A DNA stretch of 64,000 nt from Novosphingobium sp. Its GTDB lineage: Bacteria; Pseudomonadota; Alphaproteobacteria; Sphingomonadales; Sphingomonadaceae. Below the pieces are notes generated by a model. The model did no database searches. It was not told where the DNA came from and saw nothing but the letters and a program-made list of their open reading frames with translations. How positions within the stretch are numbered: position 1 is the first letter of the stretch; each line of letters starts with the position of its first letter. The stretch spans positions 350,686-414,685 of the forward strand of contig JADJYM010000004.1 of NCBI GenBank assembly GCA_016719755.1. Direction: 5' to 3'. Below are positions 54,711 through 63,179 of the stretch, in pieces. A program made the position numbers and the translations under genes.

Positions 54711-55459
54711 TGTCGATGCTTGGTCTGCCGGTTGTCTATCTTCACGGCATGCCGGGCGGGCCGGGGGAATGGAACCTGCTGGCACCGCACTCGCTGAAAG
54801 AATCCGCCTTCGCGCCCGATCGCAATGGTCCTGAGGCCAGCCCCGAGGCAATCGCCGCGCGGCTGGCGGAGCGCAATCACGACGGCATGGTCCTGATCGG
54901 CTTTTCGCTCGGTGCTCCGGTAGCCTTGCATCTGGCCCACCAGCTGGGAGACCGGGTGCGGGCGCTTCATCTGGTCTCACCCGCGGCACCGCTTCAGCTG
55001 GGATCGTTTCTCCCGCAGATGGCGGGCGGCCCACTGTTCGCGCTTGCCGCGCGCCGTCCGCGTCTGTTCCGCCTGGTCGCTGCGGCCCAGCGCCTGATGG
55101 CGCGCCATGCCCCCGGCTTGCTGTTCACGCGCCTGTTCGCGAGCGCACAAGGCGCGGATGCGGCGCTGGCGGCGACCCCTGCATTTAAAGAAGCGATGGC
55201 GGGCGTCTTGCGTGAAGGGCTGGGCTGCGATCCGCAGGGCTTTGCGCGGGAAGTGGCGGCCTATGTGCGCGACTGGCGCGGCGAACTCGCCGCTCCGCTG
55301 ACGATGCCGGTGACCATCTGGCAGGGGAGCGCCGACAACTGGACGCCTCCCGCCATGGCCGAGGCGCTTCATGCCAGCCTGTCCGGATCGCGGCTGGTCA
55401 TGCTGGAGGGCTGTTCCCACTACACCGCGCTGCGCGAGGCACTTGCCCGTCTGGCCTGA
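54710..55459 (+). CDS. Alpha/beta hydrolase
   Basis: The 249-residue protein has the fold core: an N-terminal oxyanion region YLHGMPGGPGEW, the nucleophile elbow IGFSLGAP (Ser), an Asp in WQGSADNWTPP and a His in GCSHYTALREAL. It is therefore probably active; the substrate is unknown. The ATG at 54710 overlaps the YbaK stop (TGATG). It is convergent with the PYROXD2-like gene, the stops being one base apart. Confidence 0.88.
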   Translation: MSMLGLPVVYLHGMPGGPGEWNLLAPHSLKESAFAPDRNGPEASPEAIAARLAERNHDGMVLIGFSLGAPVALHLAHQLGDRVRALHLVSPAAPLQLGSFLPQMAGGPLFALAARRPRLFRLVAAAQRLMARHAPGLLFTRLFASAQGADAALAATPAFKEAMAGVLREGLGCDPQGFAREVAAYVRDWRGELAAPLTMPVTIWQGSADNWTPPAMAEALHASLSGSRLVMLEGCSHYTALREALARLA

Positions 55460-55460
55460 C

Positions 55461-57071
55461 TCAGCTGCGCAGCAGTTTGCGAATCAGCGGCCGGTCGGCA
55501 AGGATCGCGCGGGCCGCATTGTGCCCGGGCGCCCCCGTCACTCCCCCGCCCGGATGGGTGCCCGACCCGCACATGTAGAGCCCCTTGATCGGCGACCGGT
55601 AATCGCCGTGGCCCAGCACCGGGCGCGCGGCCCACAATTGGTCCAGGCTCATGTGCCCGTGGAAGATGTCACCGCCAATCAGGCCGAACTTGCGTTCCAG
55701 ATCGAGCGGCGAGTGGATCTGGCGGGCGATGACCGCGCGCTTGAAATTGGGGGCATGAGCGGTGACCGTATCGACGATCAGATCGGCCACGTCCTCGCGG
55801 CAATCATCCCACGAGCGGCCATCCGGCAATTGCGGCGCGAACTGCTGGCAGAACAAGCTGGCGACATGGCACCCCGGCGGGGCAAGGCTGTCATCGACGG
55901 TGGAGGGGATCGTGATCTCGACGATCGGCTCGCGCGACCAACCAAGCGCCTTCGCATCGTCAAAGGCTCGGTCCATGTAATCGAGCCCGGGGGCGATGAC
56001 GATCCCGGCAGTGTGATGCTCGGCCAGCGCCTTGCCCGGCAGCACGCTGAAATCGGGCAGCTCGCTCAGCGCGACGTTCATCCGGAAGGTGCCGGAACCG
56101 GTCTTGTAGCCCCTGATCCGCCGCGCGAAATCGGCGTCGAGATCGCCGGGCGCAACCAGTTGGCGATAGAGCAGCGCCGGGCCGACATTGGCGGCAACGA
56201 TTGGCGCGGCAATCTCCTCGCCGCTTTCCAGCCGCACCCCGCGCGCCGTGCCGCCATCGACCAGCACCTGAGCGACCGGGTTTTCAAGGCTGATCTCCAC
56301 CCCTGCCGCCTCGCAGGCCCGCGCCATGGCCTGGGTGATCGCCCCCATCCCGCCGATCGCGTGGCCCCAGGCACCCGGTTTGCCGTTCACTTCACCGAAC
56401 ACGTGGTGCAGCAGGACATAAGCCGAACCCGGCGTTGATACGCCCGCGAAATTCCCGACCACCGCATCGAACGCGAACGCGGACTTCACCCGGTCATCCT
56501 CGAACCAGCCATCCAGAAACTCGCGCGCCGAGCGGGTGAAGACTTCCAGCAGGTCGCGCTGGGCGGGAAGGTCGAGCCGGGCGAGCGGCCAGCCCTGCCG
56601 CGCCGCGGATGCCAGCGCCGCCAGACCGCCCCCGGCTCGCGGCGGCGATTGCAACGTCAGGTCGCGCAGCACGCCCGCCACGCGGGAAAGGGCGGCATCA
56701 TAGGCGGGATAGGCCGCCGCATCGGCCGGGGAAAACCGCGCGAACTCCGCCGCGGTGCGCTCCATTCCGCCGCCCAGCTTGAGGTAGCTGTCCGCAAAGG
56801 GCAGGAAGTTGGAAATCCGCCGCTCGGCCACGCGGTAGCCGTGATCGTGCAGCTTCATGTCCGCAATCACCTGCGGGCGTAGCAGGCTGACGGTGTAGCT
56901 GGCGGTCGAATTGCGGAAACCGGGATGGAACTCCTCGGTCACCGCCGCGCCGCCGACCACGTGACGCCGCTCCAGCACCCGCACCCGCTTTCCCGCCCGG
57001 GCAAGGTAGAACGCGCAGACGAGGCCGTTGTGCCCGCCGCCGATCACCAGCGCGTCGTAAGTCTTCGTCAC
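55461..57071 (-). CDS. FAD-dependent oxidoreductase, PYROXD2/phytoene-desaturase-like
   Basis: The 536-residue protein has the N-terminal dinucleotide fold DALVIGGGHNGLVCAFYLARAGKRVRVLERR and the C-terminal CrtI-like end LYMCGSGTHPGGGVTGAPGHNAARAIL. This combination is found in PYROXD2 and its bacterial relatives, not in true phytoene desaturases. The reaction is unknown. No carotenoid gene is nearby. It lies 88 bases downstream of the PLD gene, same direction. Confidence 0.88.
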   Translation of the reverse strand: MTKTYDALVIGGGHNGLVCAFYLARAGKRVRVLERRHVVGGAAVTEEFHPGFRNSTASYTVSLLRPQVIADMKLHDHGYRVAERRISNFLPFADSYLKLGGGMERTAAEFARFSPADAAAYPAYDAALSRVAGVLRDLTLQSPPRAGGGLAALASAARQGWPLARLDLPAQRDLLEVFTRSAREFLDGWFEDDRVKSAFAFDAVVGNFAGVSTPGSAYVLLHHVFGEVNGKPGAWGHAIGGMGAITQAMARACEAAGVEISLENPVAQVLVDGGTARGVRLESGEEIAAPIVAANVGPALLYRQLVAPGDLDADFARRIRGYKTGSGTFRMNVALSELPDFSVLPGKALAEHHTAGIVIAPGLDYMDRAFDDAKALGWSREPIVEITIPSTVDDSLAPPGCHVASLFCQQFAPQLPDGRSWDDCREDVADLIVDTVTAHAPNFKRAVIARQIHSPLDLERKFGLIGGDIFHGHMSLDQLWAARPVLGHGDYRSPIKGLYMCGSGTHPGGGVTGAPGHNAARAILADRPLIRKLLRS

Positions 57072-57159
57072 TTTGAGCGGTCGGCAAGCAGGCGGCGCAT
57101 CGGCGAATCTCCCATGGACGGACAGGCTTAGCCGCAGGTCCGCGCGGGGGGAACAGGGC

Positions 57160-58290
57160 TCAGCCGCGCCATTCGGCGATACGCGGACCGTGGCTCAGCC
57201 GCGCGATCAGCGCATCCGCGACACGCAGTGCGGCACGGGCCTTCCACGATCGCCATACCGAAAAGTCCTCCGGCGCTGGCGGACCGGAACCATCGCGGAT
57301 CGGGGCGAGCATCCGCGCTTCGAACTCGGCGATCAGCGCAGCATCGCGCACCGTGGCGACATATTCGGCATTGGCGCGGTGGCTCACGAAATCGAAGTTG
57401 GACGAACCCAGCACCAGCGCCTCGCCATCGATCAGCGCTGCCTTGGCGTGCGTCATCATCGGGGTCAGCCGCAGCTCCACCCCTGCCGGGGCGGCGGCGC
57501 CAAGCAGATAGTCGCGGATTATCGGCTTGTTGTTGGGCCGCGGGGTGTAGATCGTTACCCTGGCCCCGCGCCGCGCCGCCCGGGCCATGGCATCGACGAA
57601 CGGAAAGGTCGGATAGGCGCTGATTACCTCGATCGAGCGGCGCGCCTCGGCGAACATGGCCAGCAGCGGCGCGAATCCCGCCTCGTTCCTGCTGCCGTCA
57701 AGGCTGATCAAATCGATCCCGGCGATCCCTTCTGCCCTGGTGGCGACATCGCCGCTCCAGTCGGCATCGAACTGCCGGGCCAGCCAGTCCGCCGTGGGGC
57801 CATGCTCGATCCGCAGCATCATGTCGTGCCAGGCGAAATTGTGATCCGAAAAGTTGATCCCGCCCAGCCAGGCGGTATCGTCCATCACCAGCAGCTTCTT
57901 GTGGTTTCGCGTCGCATATCGCAGCGGGTTGCGGCCCAGCGGATTGGTGAGCCGGACCCCCGTCCCCGCCGCGGCCAGCCGGCCGAACATGGCCCGCGTC
58001 TCGGCCGCCTCAGCATGAAGCGCCGGATCGCGCGACAGGGCCAGGAAAGTGTCGTTGACCACATGGCGGGTATAGTCGTCCACCAGCACGCGCCGGTCTG
58101 CCGCCCGGCTTTCGCCGATGGCCCGCGCCACTGGCAGACCCGCCGCATCGCCTTCGAAAGTCATCGCCTGGACAAGCACCCGGCGGCGCGCGGCGGCGAT
58201 GTCCTGCCGCGCACGCTCCCAGAAGGAGGCAGAGCCGACCAACAGTTCAAAACGCGGCCGTTCATGGTGGAGCAAAGTCGATTGCTGCAT
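57160..58290 (-). CDS. Phospholipase D family protein (cardiolipin synthase-like)
   Basis: The 376-residue protein has two HKD motifs: NHKKLLVMDDTAWLGGINF and MTHAKAALIDGEALVLGSSNF. Two motifs in one chain, with this spacing, are typical of cardiolipin synthases and related phosphatidyltransferases. There is no long membrane anchor at the N-terminus, unlike ClsA. The ATG at 58290 gives MQQSTLLHHERPRFELLVG; a strong ribosome binding site is not seen. It is divergent from the glycosyltransferase gene. Confidence 0.88.
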   Translation of the reverse strand: MQQSTLLHHERPRFELLVGSASFWERARQDIAAARRRVLVQAMTFEGDAAGLPVARAIGESRAADRRVLVDDYTRHVVNDTFLALSRDPALHAEAAETRAMFGRLAAAGTGVRLTNPLGRNPLRYATRNHKKLLVMDDTAWLGGINFSDHNFAWHDMMLRIEHGPTADWLARQFDADWSGDVATRAEGIAGIDLISLDGSRNEAGFAPLLAMFAEARRSIEVISAYPTFPFVDAMARAARRGARVTIYTPRPNNKPIIRDYLLGAAAPAGVELRLTPMMTHAKAALIDGEALVLGSSNFDFVSHRANAEYVATVRDAALIAEFEARMLAPIRDGSGPPAPEDFSVWRSWKARAALRVADALIARLSHGPRIAEWRG

Positions 58291-58360
58291 CGCAGCCAAG
58301 GCCTTGCCAGCGCCTCCGCGCGATGGCAAGGCGCGTTTCGGTCGGGCTTAGAGGTGGTAT

Positions 58361-59629
58361 ATGCATGGAATTGCAACCCCGGGCCCGGCGCTCGGTCGTC
58401 CCCTGAAAGTCTTGCTTTTGCTCTCGTCGCTGCATGGCGGCGGCGCGGAACGCGTGGCGGTTCACCTGCTCAACCAGCACGATCCCCGCCGGATCGATAT
58501 GCGGATGGGCCTGCTTCGCAAGGCGGGCCCCTATATCAGCCATGTCCGCGACATGAGCCGGGTGCTGATCGCACCCGACGGAGAAGAGCATTTCAACTAT
58601 GACGGGCCAAACAGCGCGCAATATGCCCCGGGCAAGCTGATCGGCAGCGCAATCCGGGCGCCGCTCGCCTTCCGCCGGATGGTGGCCGAAACCCGCCCCG
58701 ACGTGGTGATGAGCTTCCTCAAGGGCACCAACCTGCTCGCCTGGCTTTCACTGATGAACCTGGGGCGCAGGCGCCCGCGCTGGATCGCGCGCGAGGGTAA
58801 CAACGTGCTGGCCGTGATCAACGAGGAAGCGCCCAGCGACTTCGTGCGCAAGGTTTCGCTTGCGCTCACCCGCCGCGCCTATCGCCGGGCCGATGTGGTG
58901 CTGTCGAATTCGACCGACATGGCCGCAGGGCTGGTGCGCGATCTTGCCCTCGATCCCGCGCGAATGCGGATGATCAACAACCCGATCGACCTTCACGCGA
59001 TCGCGGCGATGAAGGACGAGCCGCTGGGCGGTCTGCCCAACCGGCCCTACATCATTACCGCCGGCCGGCTGGAATACCAAAAGGCGCACGAGGTGCTGAT
59101 CCGCGCTTTCGCCGCCAGCGGAATCTGGCGCAGCCACGCGCTGGTCATTCTGGGCAAGGGCAGCCGACTGGACCAGCTGCACCGTCTTGCCGCGCAACTG
59201 GGGGTGGGCGAACATGTCCGCTTCATCGGCTTCGTCGCCAATCCCTATGCCTGGATGGCGCGCGCCGATCTGTTCGTCCTGCCCAGCCGCTGGGAAGGCT
59301 TTCCGACGGTTGCCGCCGAGGCGCTGGCCTGCGGCGCGCCGTTACTGCTGACCGATTGCAGCTTCGGCCCGCGCGACGTGATCGAGCCGGGGGTAAGCGG
59401 AGAGCTTGTCCCGGTCGATGACGAGGCCGCGCTTGCCGCCGGGATCGCCCGGCTGATCGCCGATCCGCAGCGCCGCGCGGCAATGCGCGAGGCCGGTTTT
59501 GCGCGGGTGAAGGGCTTCGCGATCGAAGCCATGGTCGAGAACTATTCAAGCCTGTTCGAGGAATTGGTCCCCGGTGCCACGCGCGATCGGCTTCCCGCGC
59601 GACTGCCCGAGCCCGTCCCCGCCCTCTAA
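58361..59629 (+). CDS. Glycosyltransferase family 4 protein
   Basis: The 422-residue GT-B-fold enzyme has the Gly-rich N-terminal loop LLLLSSLHGGGAERVAVHLL and the donor-binding C-terminal block LFVLPSRWEGFPTVAAEALACGAPLLLTD with the E-x7-E motif. It probably transfers a sugar to a glycan or lipid of the envelope. The ATG at 58361 follows GAGGTGG. No other glycan gene is adjacent. A hairpin (59634-59659) follows. Confidence 0.9.
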   Translation: MHGIATPGPALGRPLKVLLLLSSLHGGGAERVAVHLLNQHDPRRIDMRMGLLRKAGPYISHVRDMSRVLIAPDGEEHFNYDGPNSAQYAPGKLIGSAIRAPLAFRRMVAETRPDVVMSFLKGTNLLAWLSLMNLGRRRPRWIAREGNNVLAVINEEAPSDFVRKVSLALTRRAYRRADVVLSNSTDMAAGLVRDLALDPARMRMINNPIDLHAIAAMKDEPLGGLPNRPYIITAGRLEYQKAHEVLIRAFAASGIWRSHALVILGKGSRLDQLHRLAAQLGVGEHVRFIGFVANPYAWMARADLFVLPSRWEGFPTVAAEALACGAPLLLTDCSFGPRDVIEPGVSGELVPVDDEAALAAGIARLIADPQRRAAMREAGFARVKGFAIEAMVENYSSLFEELVPGATRDRLPARLPEPVPAL

Positions 59630-59633
59630 GCCG

Positions 59634-59659
59634 AACGGAGCCGGAAATTTGGCTCCGTT
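59634..59659 (+). terminator. Hairpin after the glycosyltransferase gene
   Basis: AACGGAGCC pairs with GGCTCCGTT around GGAAATTT, 5 bases past the stop. No T-tract follows, so it is only terminator-like. Confidence 0.5.
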
Positions 59660-59769
59660 AACCTCTTGATGCTATGAAGTTCCGCACCGGGACAGGCGGT
59701 ATCGGGCACTGGCGTTTGCCATGCCTTGCCTGCACGGTCCCGGATTGACGGATTCTTCGTGAGGAACCC

Positions 59770-60405
59770 ATGGGTCTCAAGCTCAATGCCGCCACCGGGC
59801 TGATGGGGGCCTTTGTCGTCCTGGTGGGGGCGGCCGGCTGGCTGATGGTCCAGAATACCCAGCCCGAAGCGCGCATCCTTCCGGCGGCCGATCCCGCCAC
59901 CACTCAGGCGAAGGCCCCTCCTCCCAAGCCGCGCGACGAGCGCTTCGTGATCAAGCGCATCCTGCCGATCACCGGCCCGATCCGCTATGGCGAATGGCAC
60001 TGGGATGAAAAGGACGTGCCGGCCGGACCAACGGTCATCACCGTCGATCTTGATGCGCGGGTGCTGTCGGTCTTCCGTGGCGGCTACGAAATCGGCGCCA
60101 CCGCCGTCCTGCTGGGCACAAGCGAAAAGCCCACGCCGCTGGGCGTGTTCCCGATCAAGTGGAAGAAGGCGGACCACTATTCGCGGACCTATGACCTTGC
60201 GCCCATGCCCTTCACCCAGAACCTGACCGACGACGGCGTGGCGATCCACGGCACCAAGGTGGAAAAGGGCTATGCCAGCCACGGCTGCGTGGGCGTGCCG
60301 AACGATTTCGCGAAGAAGCTGTTCGCCGTGACCCAGACCGGGGACAAGGTCTACATCACCCGGGGCAAGCGCGTGGGCAAGGGTGACTCGCTGGTCGAAG
60401 GCTGA
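59770..60405 (+). CDS. L,D-transpeptidase (YkuD domain)
   Basis: The 211-residue protein has an N-terminal signal-anchor (LMGAFVVLVGAAGWLMV) and a YkuD domain whose catalytic motif is HGTKVEKGYASHGCVGVP (His and Cys). Such enzymes make 3-3 peptidoglycan cross-links or attach lipoproteins. It acts in the periplasm. It stands alone between the glycosyltransferase gene and the alcohol dehydrogenase operon. Confidence 0.9.
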   Translation: MGLKLNAATGLMGAFVVLVGAAGWLMVQNTQPEARILPAADPATTQAKAPPPKPRDERFVIKRILPITGPIRYGEWHWDEKDVPAGPTVITVDLDARVLSVFRGGYEIGATAVLLGTSEKPTPLGVFPIKWKKADHYSRTYDLAPMPFTQNLTDDGVAIHGTKVEKGYASHGCVGVPNDFAKKLFAVTQTGDKVYITRGKRVGKGDSLVEG

Positions 60406-60428
60406 CGCAGCCCCGGTCGTCTCGGGAT

Positions 60429-60457
60429 TTGACTCCGCCGTTAATCGCGCGATTAAT
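60429..60457 (+). promoter_or_regulatory. Promoter of the alcohol dehydrogenase operon with a palindromic operator
   Basis: TTGACT (60429-60434), a 17-base spacer and ATTAAT (60452-60457). The perfect 16-bp palindrome TTAATCGCGCGATTAA (60441-60456) covers the spacer and the -10 element, where a dimeric repressor would block RNA polymerase. The start codon is 40 bases further on. Confidence 0.7.
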
Positions 60458-60497
60458 GGGAGCAAGCGGCACCTGGCCGCACCCAAGGGAGACTGCC

Positions 60498-61547
60498 ATG
60501 ACCGCAACCGCCGCCTGGGGCGCCACCGCCCCCACATCCGGCCTCAACCCCATCACCATCGAGCGGCGGACCTTGCGCGGCGAGGACGTGGCGATCGACA
60601 TCGCCTATTGCGGCGTCTGCCATTCCGACCTTCACGTTGCCCGCAATGACTGGGGACGGACCACTTATCCCTTCGTTCCGGGCCATGAGATCGTCGGCAC
60701 GGTCCGCGCCGTTGGCGATCAGGTCACCCGCTTCAGGGTGGGCGACCGGGTAGCGGTGGGCACCGTGATCGATTCCTGCCGCCACTGCGACGCCTGCGAT
60801 GAGGGCGAGGAGAACTATTGCCGAGAAGGGTCTACCGGCACCTACAACGGCAAGGACCGGATCGACGGCAGCCCCACCTATGGCGGCTACTCCGCCAGCA
60901 TCGTGGTGGCGGAACCCTTTGTGCTGCGCGTGCCGGACAATCTCGACATGGCAGCCGCAGCGCCGCTGCTGTGCGCCGGGATCACCACCTACAGCCCTTT
61001 GCGCAACTGGAACGTGGGCCCGGGCAGCCGCGTCGGGGTGATCGGCCTAGGCGGGCTGGGCCACATGGGGGTCAAGTTCGCCAAGGCGCTGGGGGCGGAA
61101 GTGACGATGATCACCACTTCCCCCGCCAAGGGCGAGGACGCGAGGAAGCTGGGCGCCGACCATGTGCTGGTGTCCACCGACAAGGAGGCCATGCGCGCCG
61201 CCACCCGCTCATTCGACTTTCTGCTTGATACCATTCCCGTGAAGCACGACGTCACGCCCTACCTGTTCCTGCTCGACAAGCAGGGGACGCTTTGCATCGT
61301 CGGGATGATCGAGCTGATGGAGCCGTTCCATTCCGGCCTGCTGCTGGGCGGGCAGAAGGCGGTTGCCGGATCGGGCGTGGGCGGCATCGCCCAGACCCAG
61401 GAAATGCTCGACCTGTGCGGGGAAAAAGGCATCACCGCCGAGATCGAGCTGATCCGGATGGACCAGATCAACCACGCCTTCGAACGGATGGAGCAGGCCG
61501 ACGTGAAGTACCGCTTCGTGATCGACATGAGGACGATTGCCGCATGA
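60498..61547 (+). CDS. Zinc-dependent alcohol dehydrogenase (CAD/YahK type)
   Basis: The 349-residue medium-chain dehydrogenase reduces aldehydes or oxidises alcohols. Catalytic zinc: Cys in GVCHSDLH and the GHEIVGTV His-Glu; structural zinc: four cysteines in CRHCDACDEGEENYC. The cofactor motif is GLGGLGHMGVKFAKALG. The CAD/YahK type uses NADP(H) with broad aldehyde range, such as cinnamaldehydes. It overlaps the next gene by 4 bases (ATGA) and has a palindromic promoter. Confidence 0.92.
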   Translation: MTATAAWGATAPTSGLNPITIERRTLRGEDVAIDIAYCGVCHSDLHVARNDWGRTTYPFVPGHEIVGTVRAVGDQVTRFRVGDRVAVGTVIDSCRHCDACDEGEENYCREGSTGTYNGKDRIDGSPTYGGYSASIVVAEPFVLRVPDNLDMAAAAPLLCAGITTYSPLRNWNVGPGSRVGVIGLGGLGHMGVKFAKALGAEVTMITTSPAKGEDARKLGADHVLVSTDKEAMRAATRSFDFLLDTIPVKHDVTPYLFLLDKQGTLCIVGMIELMEPFHSGLLLGGQKAVAGSGVGGIAQTQEMLDLCGEKGITAEIELIRMDQINHAFERMEQADVKYRFVIDMRTIAA

Positions 61548-62197
61548 CCCACACCGTCGACCTCTACTGGTCGTTCCGCTCGCCCTATTCCTACCTTGTC
61601 GTCCCCCGGATGATCGAGCTGGAGCGCGAATGGAACGCCGCCGTCAATGTCCGCCCGGTGCTGCCTATCGCGGTGCGCCAGCCGGATTTCTTTGCCAATG
61701 CCGACCCCTTGTGGACCACCTACCTGATGCGGGACTGCGTACGCAGCGCGGAGTTTGCGGGGATGCCGCTGCGCTGGCCGCGCCCCGATCCGGTGAAAAT
61801 GGACTATGCCACGCGGACCTATCCCAAGGAGCAGCCCCACATCCACCGCCTGACGCGGCTGGGCCAGCTGGCGGCGGAACGCGGCAAGGGACTGGCGCTG
61901 CTGCGCGCGGTCAGCCACCTGATCTGGTCGGGCGAGACCGACAACTGGCACGAGGGCGATCACCTCGCCCGGGCAGCGGAGAGCGCGGGCCTGGATCTGG
62001 CCGAGATGGACGCGGCAATCGCGGCGCAAGCCGACCGGCTCGACGCGGCGATCCAGCAAAACGAAGCCGACCAGCGCCTTGGCGGCCACTACGGCGTACC
62101 GCTGATGGTCTACGCGGGTGAGCCGTTCTTCGGCCAGGACCGCTTTGACCAGCTGCTGTGGCGGATGCGGCAACAGGGCATGGAGCGGCGAGGCTGA
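61544..62197 (+). CDS. 2-hydroxychromene-2-carboxylate isomerase/DsbA-like protein
   Basis: The 217-residue protein has a kappa-GST/DsbA-like fold: the start VDLYWSFRSPYSYLVVPRM has the Ser-Pro-Tyr-Ser active site region, and the C-terminal GHYGVPLMVYAGEPFFGQDR has the cis-Pro and the GxDR ending. HCCA isomerases act in naphthalene and related aromatic catabolism; many relatives have other, unknown roles. No other aromatic-degradation gene is present here, so the assignment is to the fold. It is co-translated with the alcohol dehydrogenase. Confidence 0.82.
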   Translation: MTHTVDLYWSFRSPYSYLVVPRMIELEREWNAAVNVRPVLPIAVRQPDFFANADPLWTTYLMRDCVRSAEFAGMPLRWPRPDPVKMDYATRTYPKEQPHIHRLTRLGQLAAERGKGLALLRAVSHLIWSGETDNWHEGDHLARAAESAGLDLAEMDAAIAAQADRLDAAIQQNEADQRLGGHYGVPLMVYAGEPFFGQDRFDQLLWRMRQQGMERRG

Positions 62198-62221
62198 CCC
62201 CCATGCAAACGTCGTCCCGGA

Positions 62222-63175
62222 TCAGGTCCGGGTCGACGCGCGCCTGGGTGCCTTGCTGAAGGTCCAGCCCTCCGGAACCGCCCGCGCGACGAGCCCGCCG
62301 ATCGAGGCCGGCTGGCGCGCCACCAGCGCATCAAACAGCCGCGCAAGGGCACTGCCGCGCGCTGCGGTTCCATCAAGTTCGGCAACGATCCGCGCGATGA
62401 CCCTGAGCGCCACCGCTCTGGGCGCGCGCGGGCGGTAGGTCAGGCCCATCGGCGCGCGCTCCACGCATTCATTCCATTCGCGCGCCGCCGCCCAGGCAAG
62501 CGCCGCATCGGCATCGGCAAGGTGCGCCGCGCTGGCGGCTAGGGCGGGCACGTCGAGCCAGTCGGCACGGGCCAGTTCCTTGCGCAGCCGCGCCCGGTCG
62601 AAGCGGTCATCGGTGTTGGAGGGATCATCCGCCGCCTGCCAGCCCTGGGCATCGACCACCCCGGCCAGTTCCGCCCGCCGCCAGCCAAGCAGGGGCCGAA
62701 GCAGCGGCAACTGCGTGCCTGGCACGGCCCCCCGCGCGCGCACTCCGGCAAGGCCGGCCACCCCGCTTGCGCGGTTGAGCCGCAGCAGCAGCGTTTCGGC
62801 CTGATCGTCGGCATGGTGCGCAGTCGCCAGCGCGGCAAGACCGCGCGCTTCCATCCAGCGCGCCAGCGCCGTGTAGCGCGCGGTGCGCGCTTCGGACTGC
62901 ACGTTGCCGGGGGCGACTTCCACGGTCAGCACCATGTGCGGAACACCGATGTCCGCGCAGATGGCAGCCACGGCGCGGGCCTCGGCCGCGGCCGCTTCGC
63001 GCAGGCCGTGATCGACCGTCGCCGCCTCGACCGCGGCCGGCAGGGCCGCATGAGCGAGCGCGAGCAATGCCAGACTGTCCGGCCCGCCCGAGACGGCGAG
63101 GGCCAGCTTGCCACCGGCAAAGCCAAGCGCCGCCAGATCGGCGCGGAAACGCCCGGTCAGGTCCGGCAGGGCCAA
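62222..63175 (-). CDS. tilS: tRNA(Ile)-lysidine synthase
   Basis: The 317-residue PP-loop enzyme modifies C34 of tRNA-Ile2 to lysidine so that AUA is read correctly. The ATP motif is LAVSGGPDSLALLAL; the later AHHADDQAETLLLRLNRASG is the family's second signature. It is shorter than the E. coli protein (about 430), as usual for alphaproteobacteria. The start is the TTG at 63175, 4 bases past the cpoB stop, with no better start before the motif. Confidence 0.93.
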   Translation of the reverse strand: MALPDLTGRFRADLAALGFAGGKLALAVSGGPDSLALLALAHAALPAAVEAATVDHGLREAAAAEARAVAAICADIGVPHMVLTVEVAPGNVQSEARTARYTALARWMEARGLAALATAHHADDQAETLLLRLNRASGVAGLAGVRARGAVPGTQLPLLRPLLGWRRAELAGVVDAQGWQAADDPSNTDDRFDRARLRKELARADWLDVPALAASAAHLADADAALAWAAAREWNECVERAPMGLTYRPRAPRAVALRVIARIVAELDGTAARGSALARLFDALVARQPASIGGLVARAVPEGWTFSKAPRRASTRT

Positions 63176-63179
63176 GCGG

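Noticed and set aside
55461..57071. A carotenoid phytoene desaturase (CrtI)
   Set aside because: The termini fit the PYROXD2 group better, and no crtB, crtE or crtY gene is near.
61544..62197. Part of an aromatic degradation operon
   Set aside because: Only the fold matches HCCA isomerase; no dioxygenase or ring-cleavage gene is present in the window.
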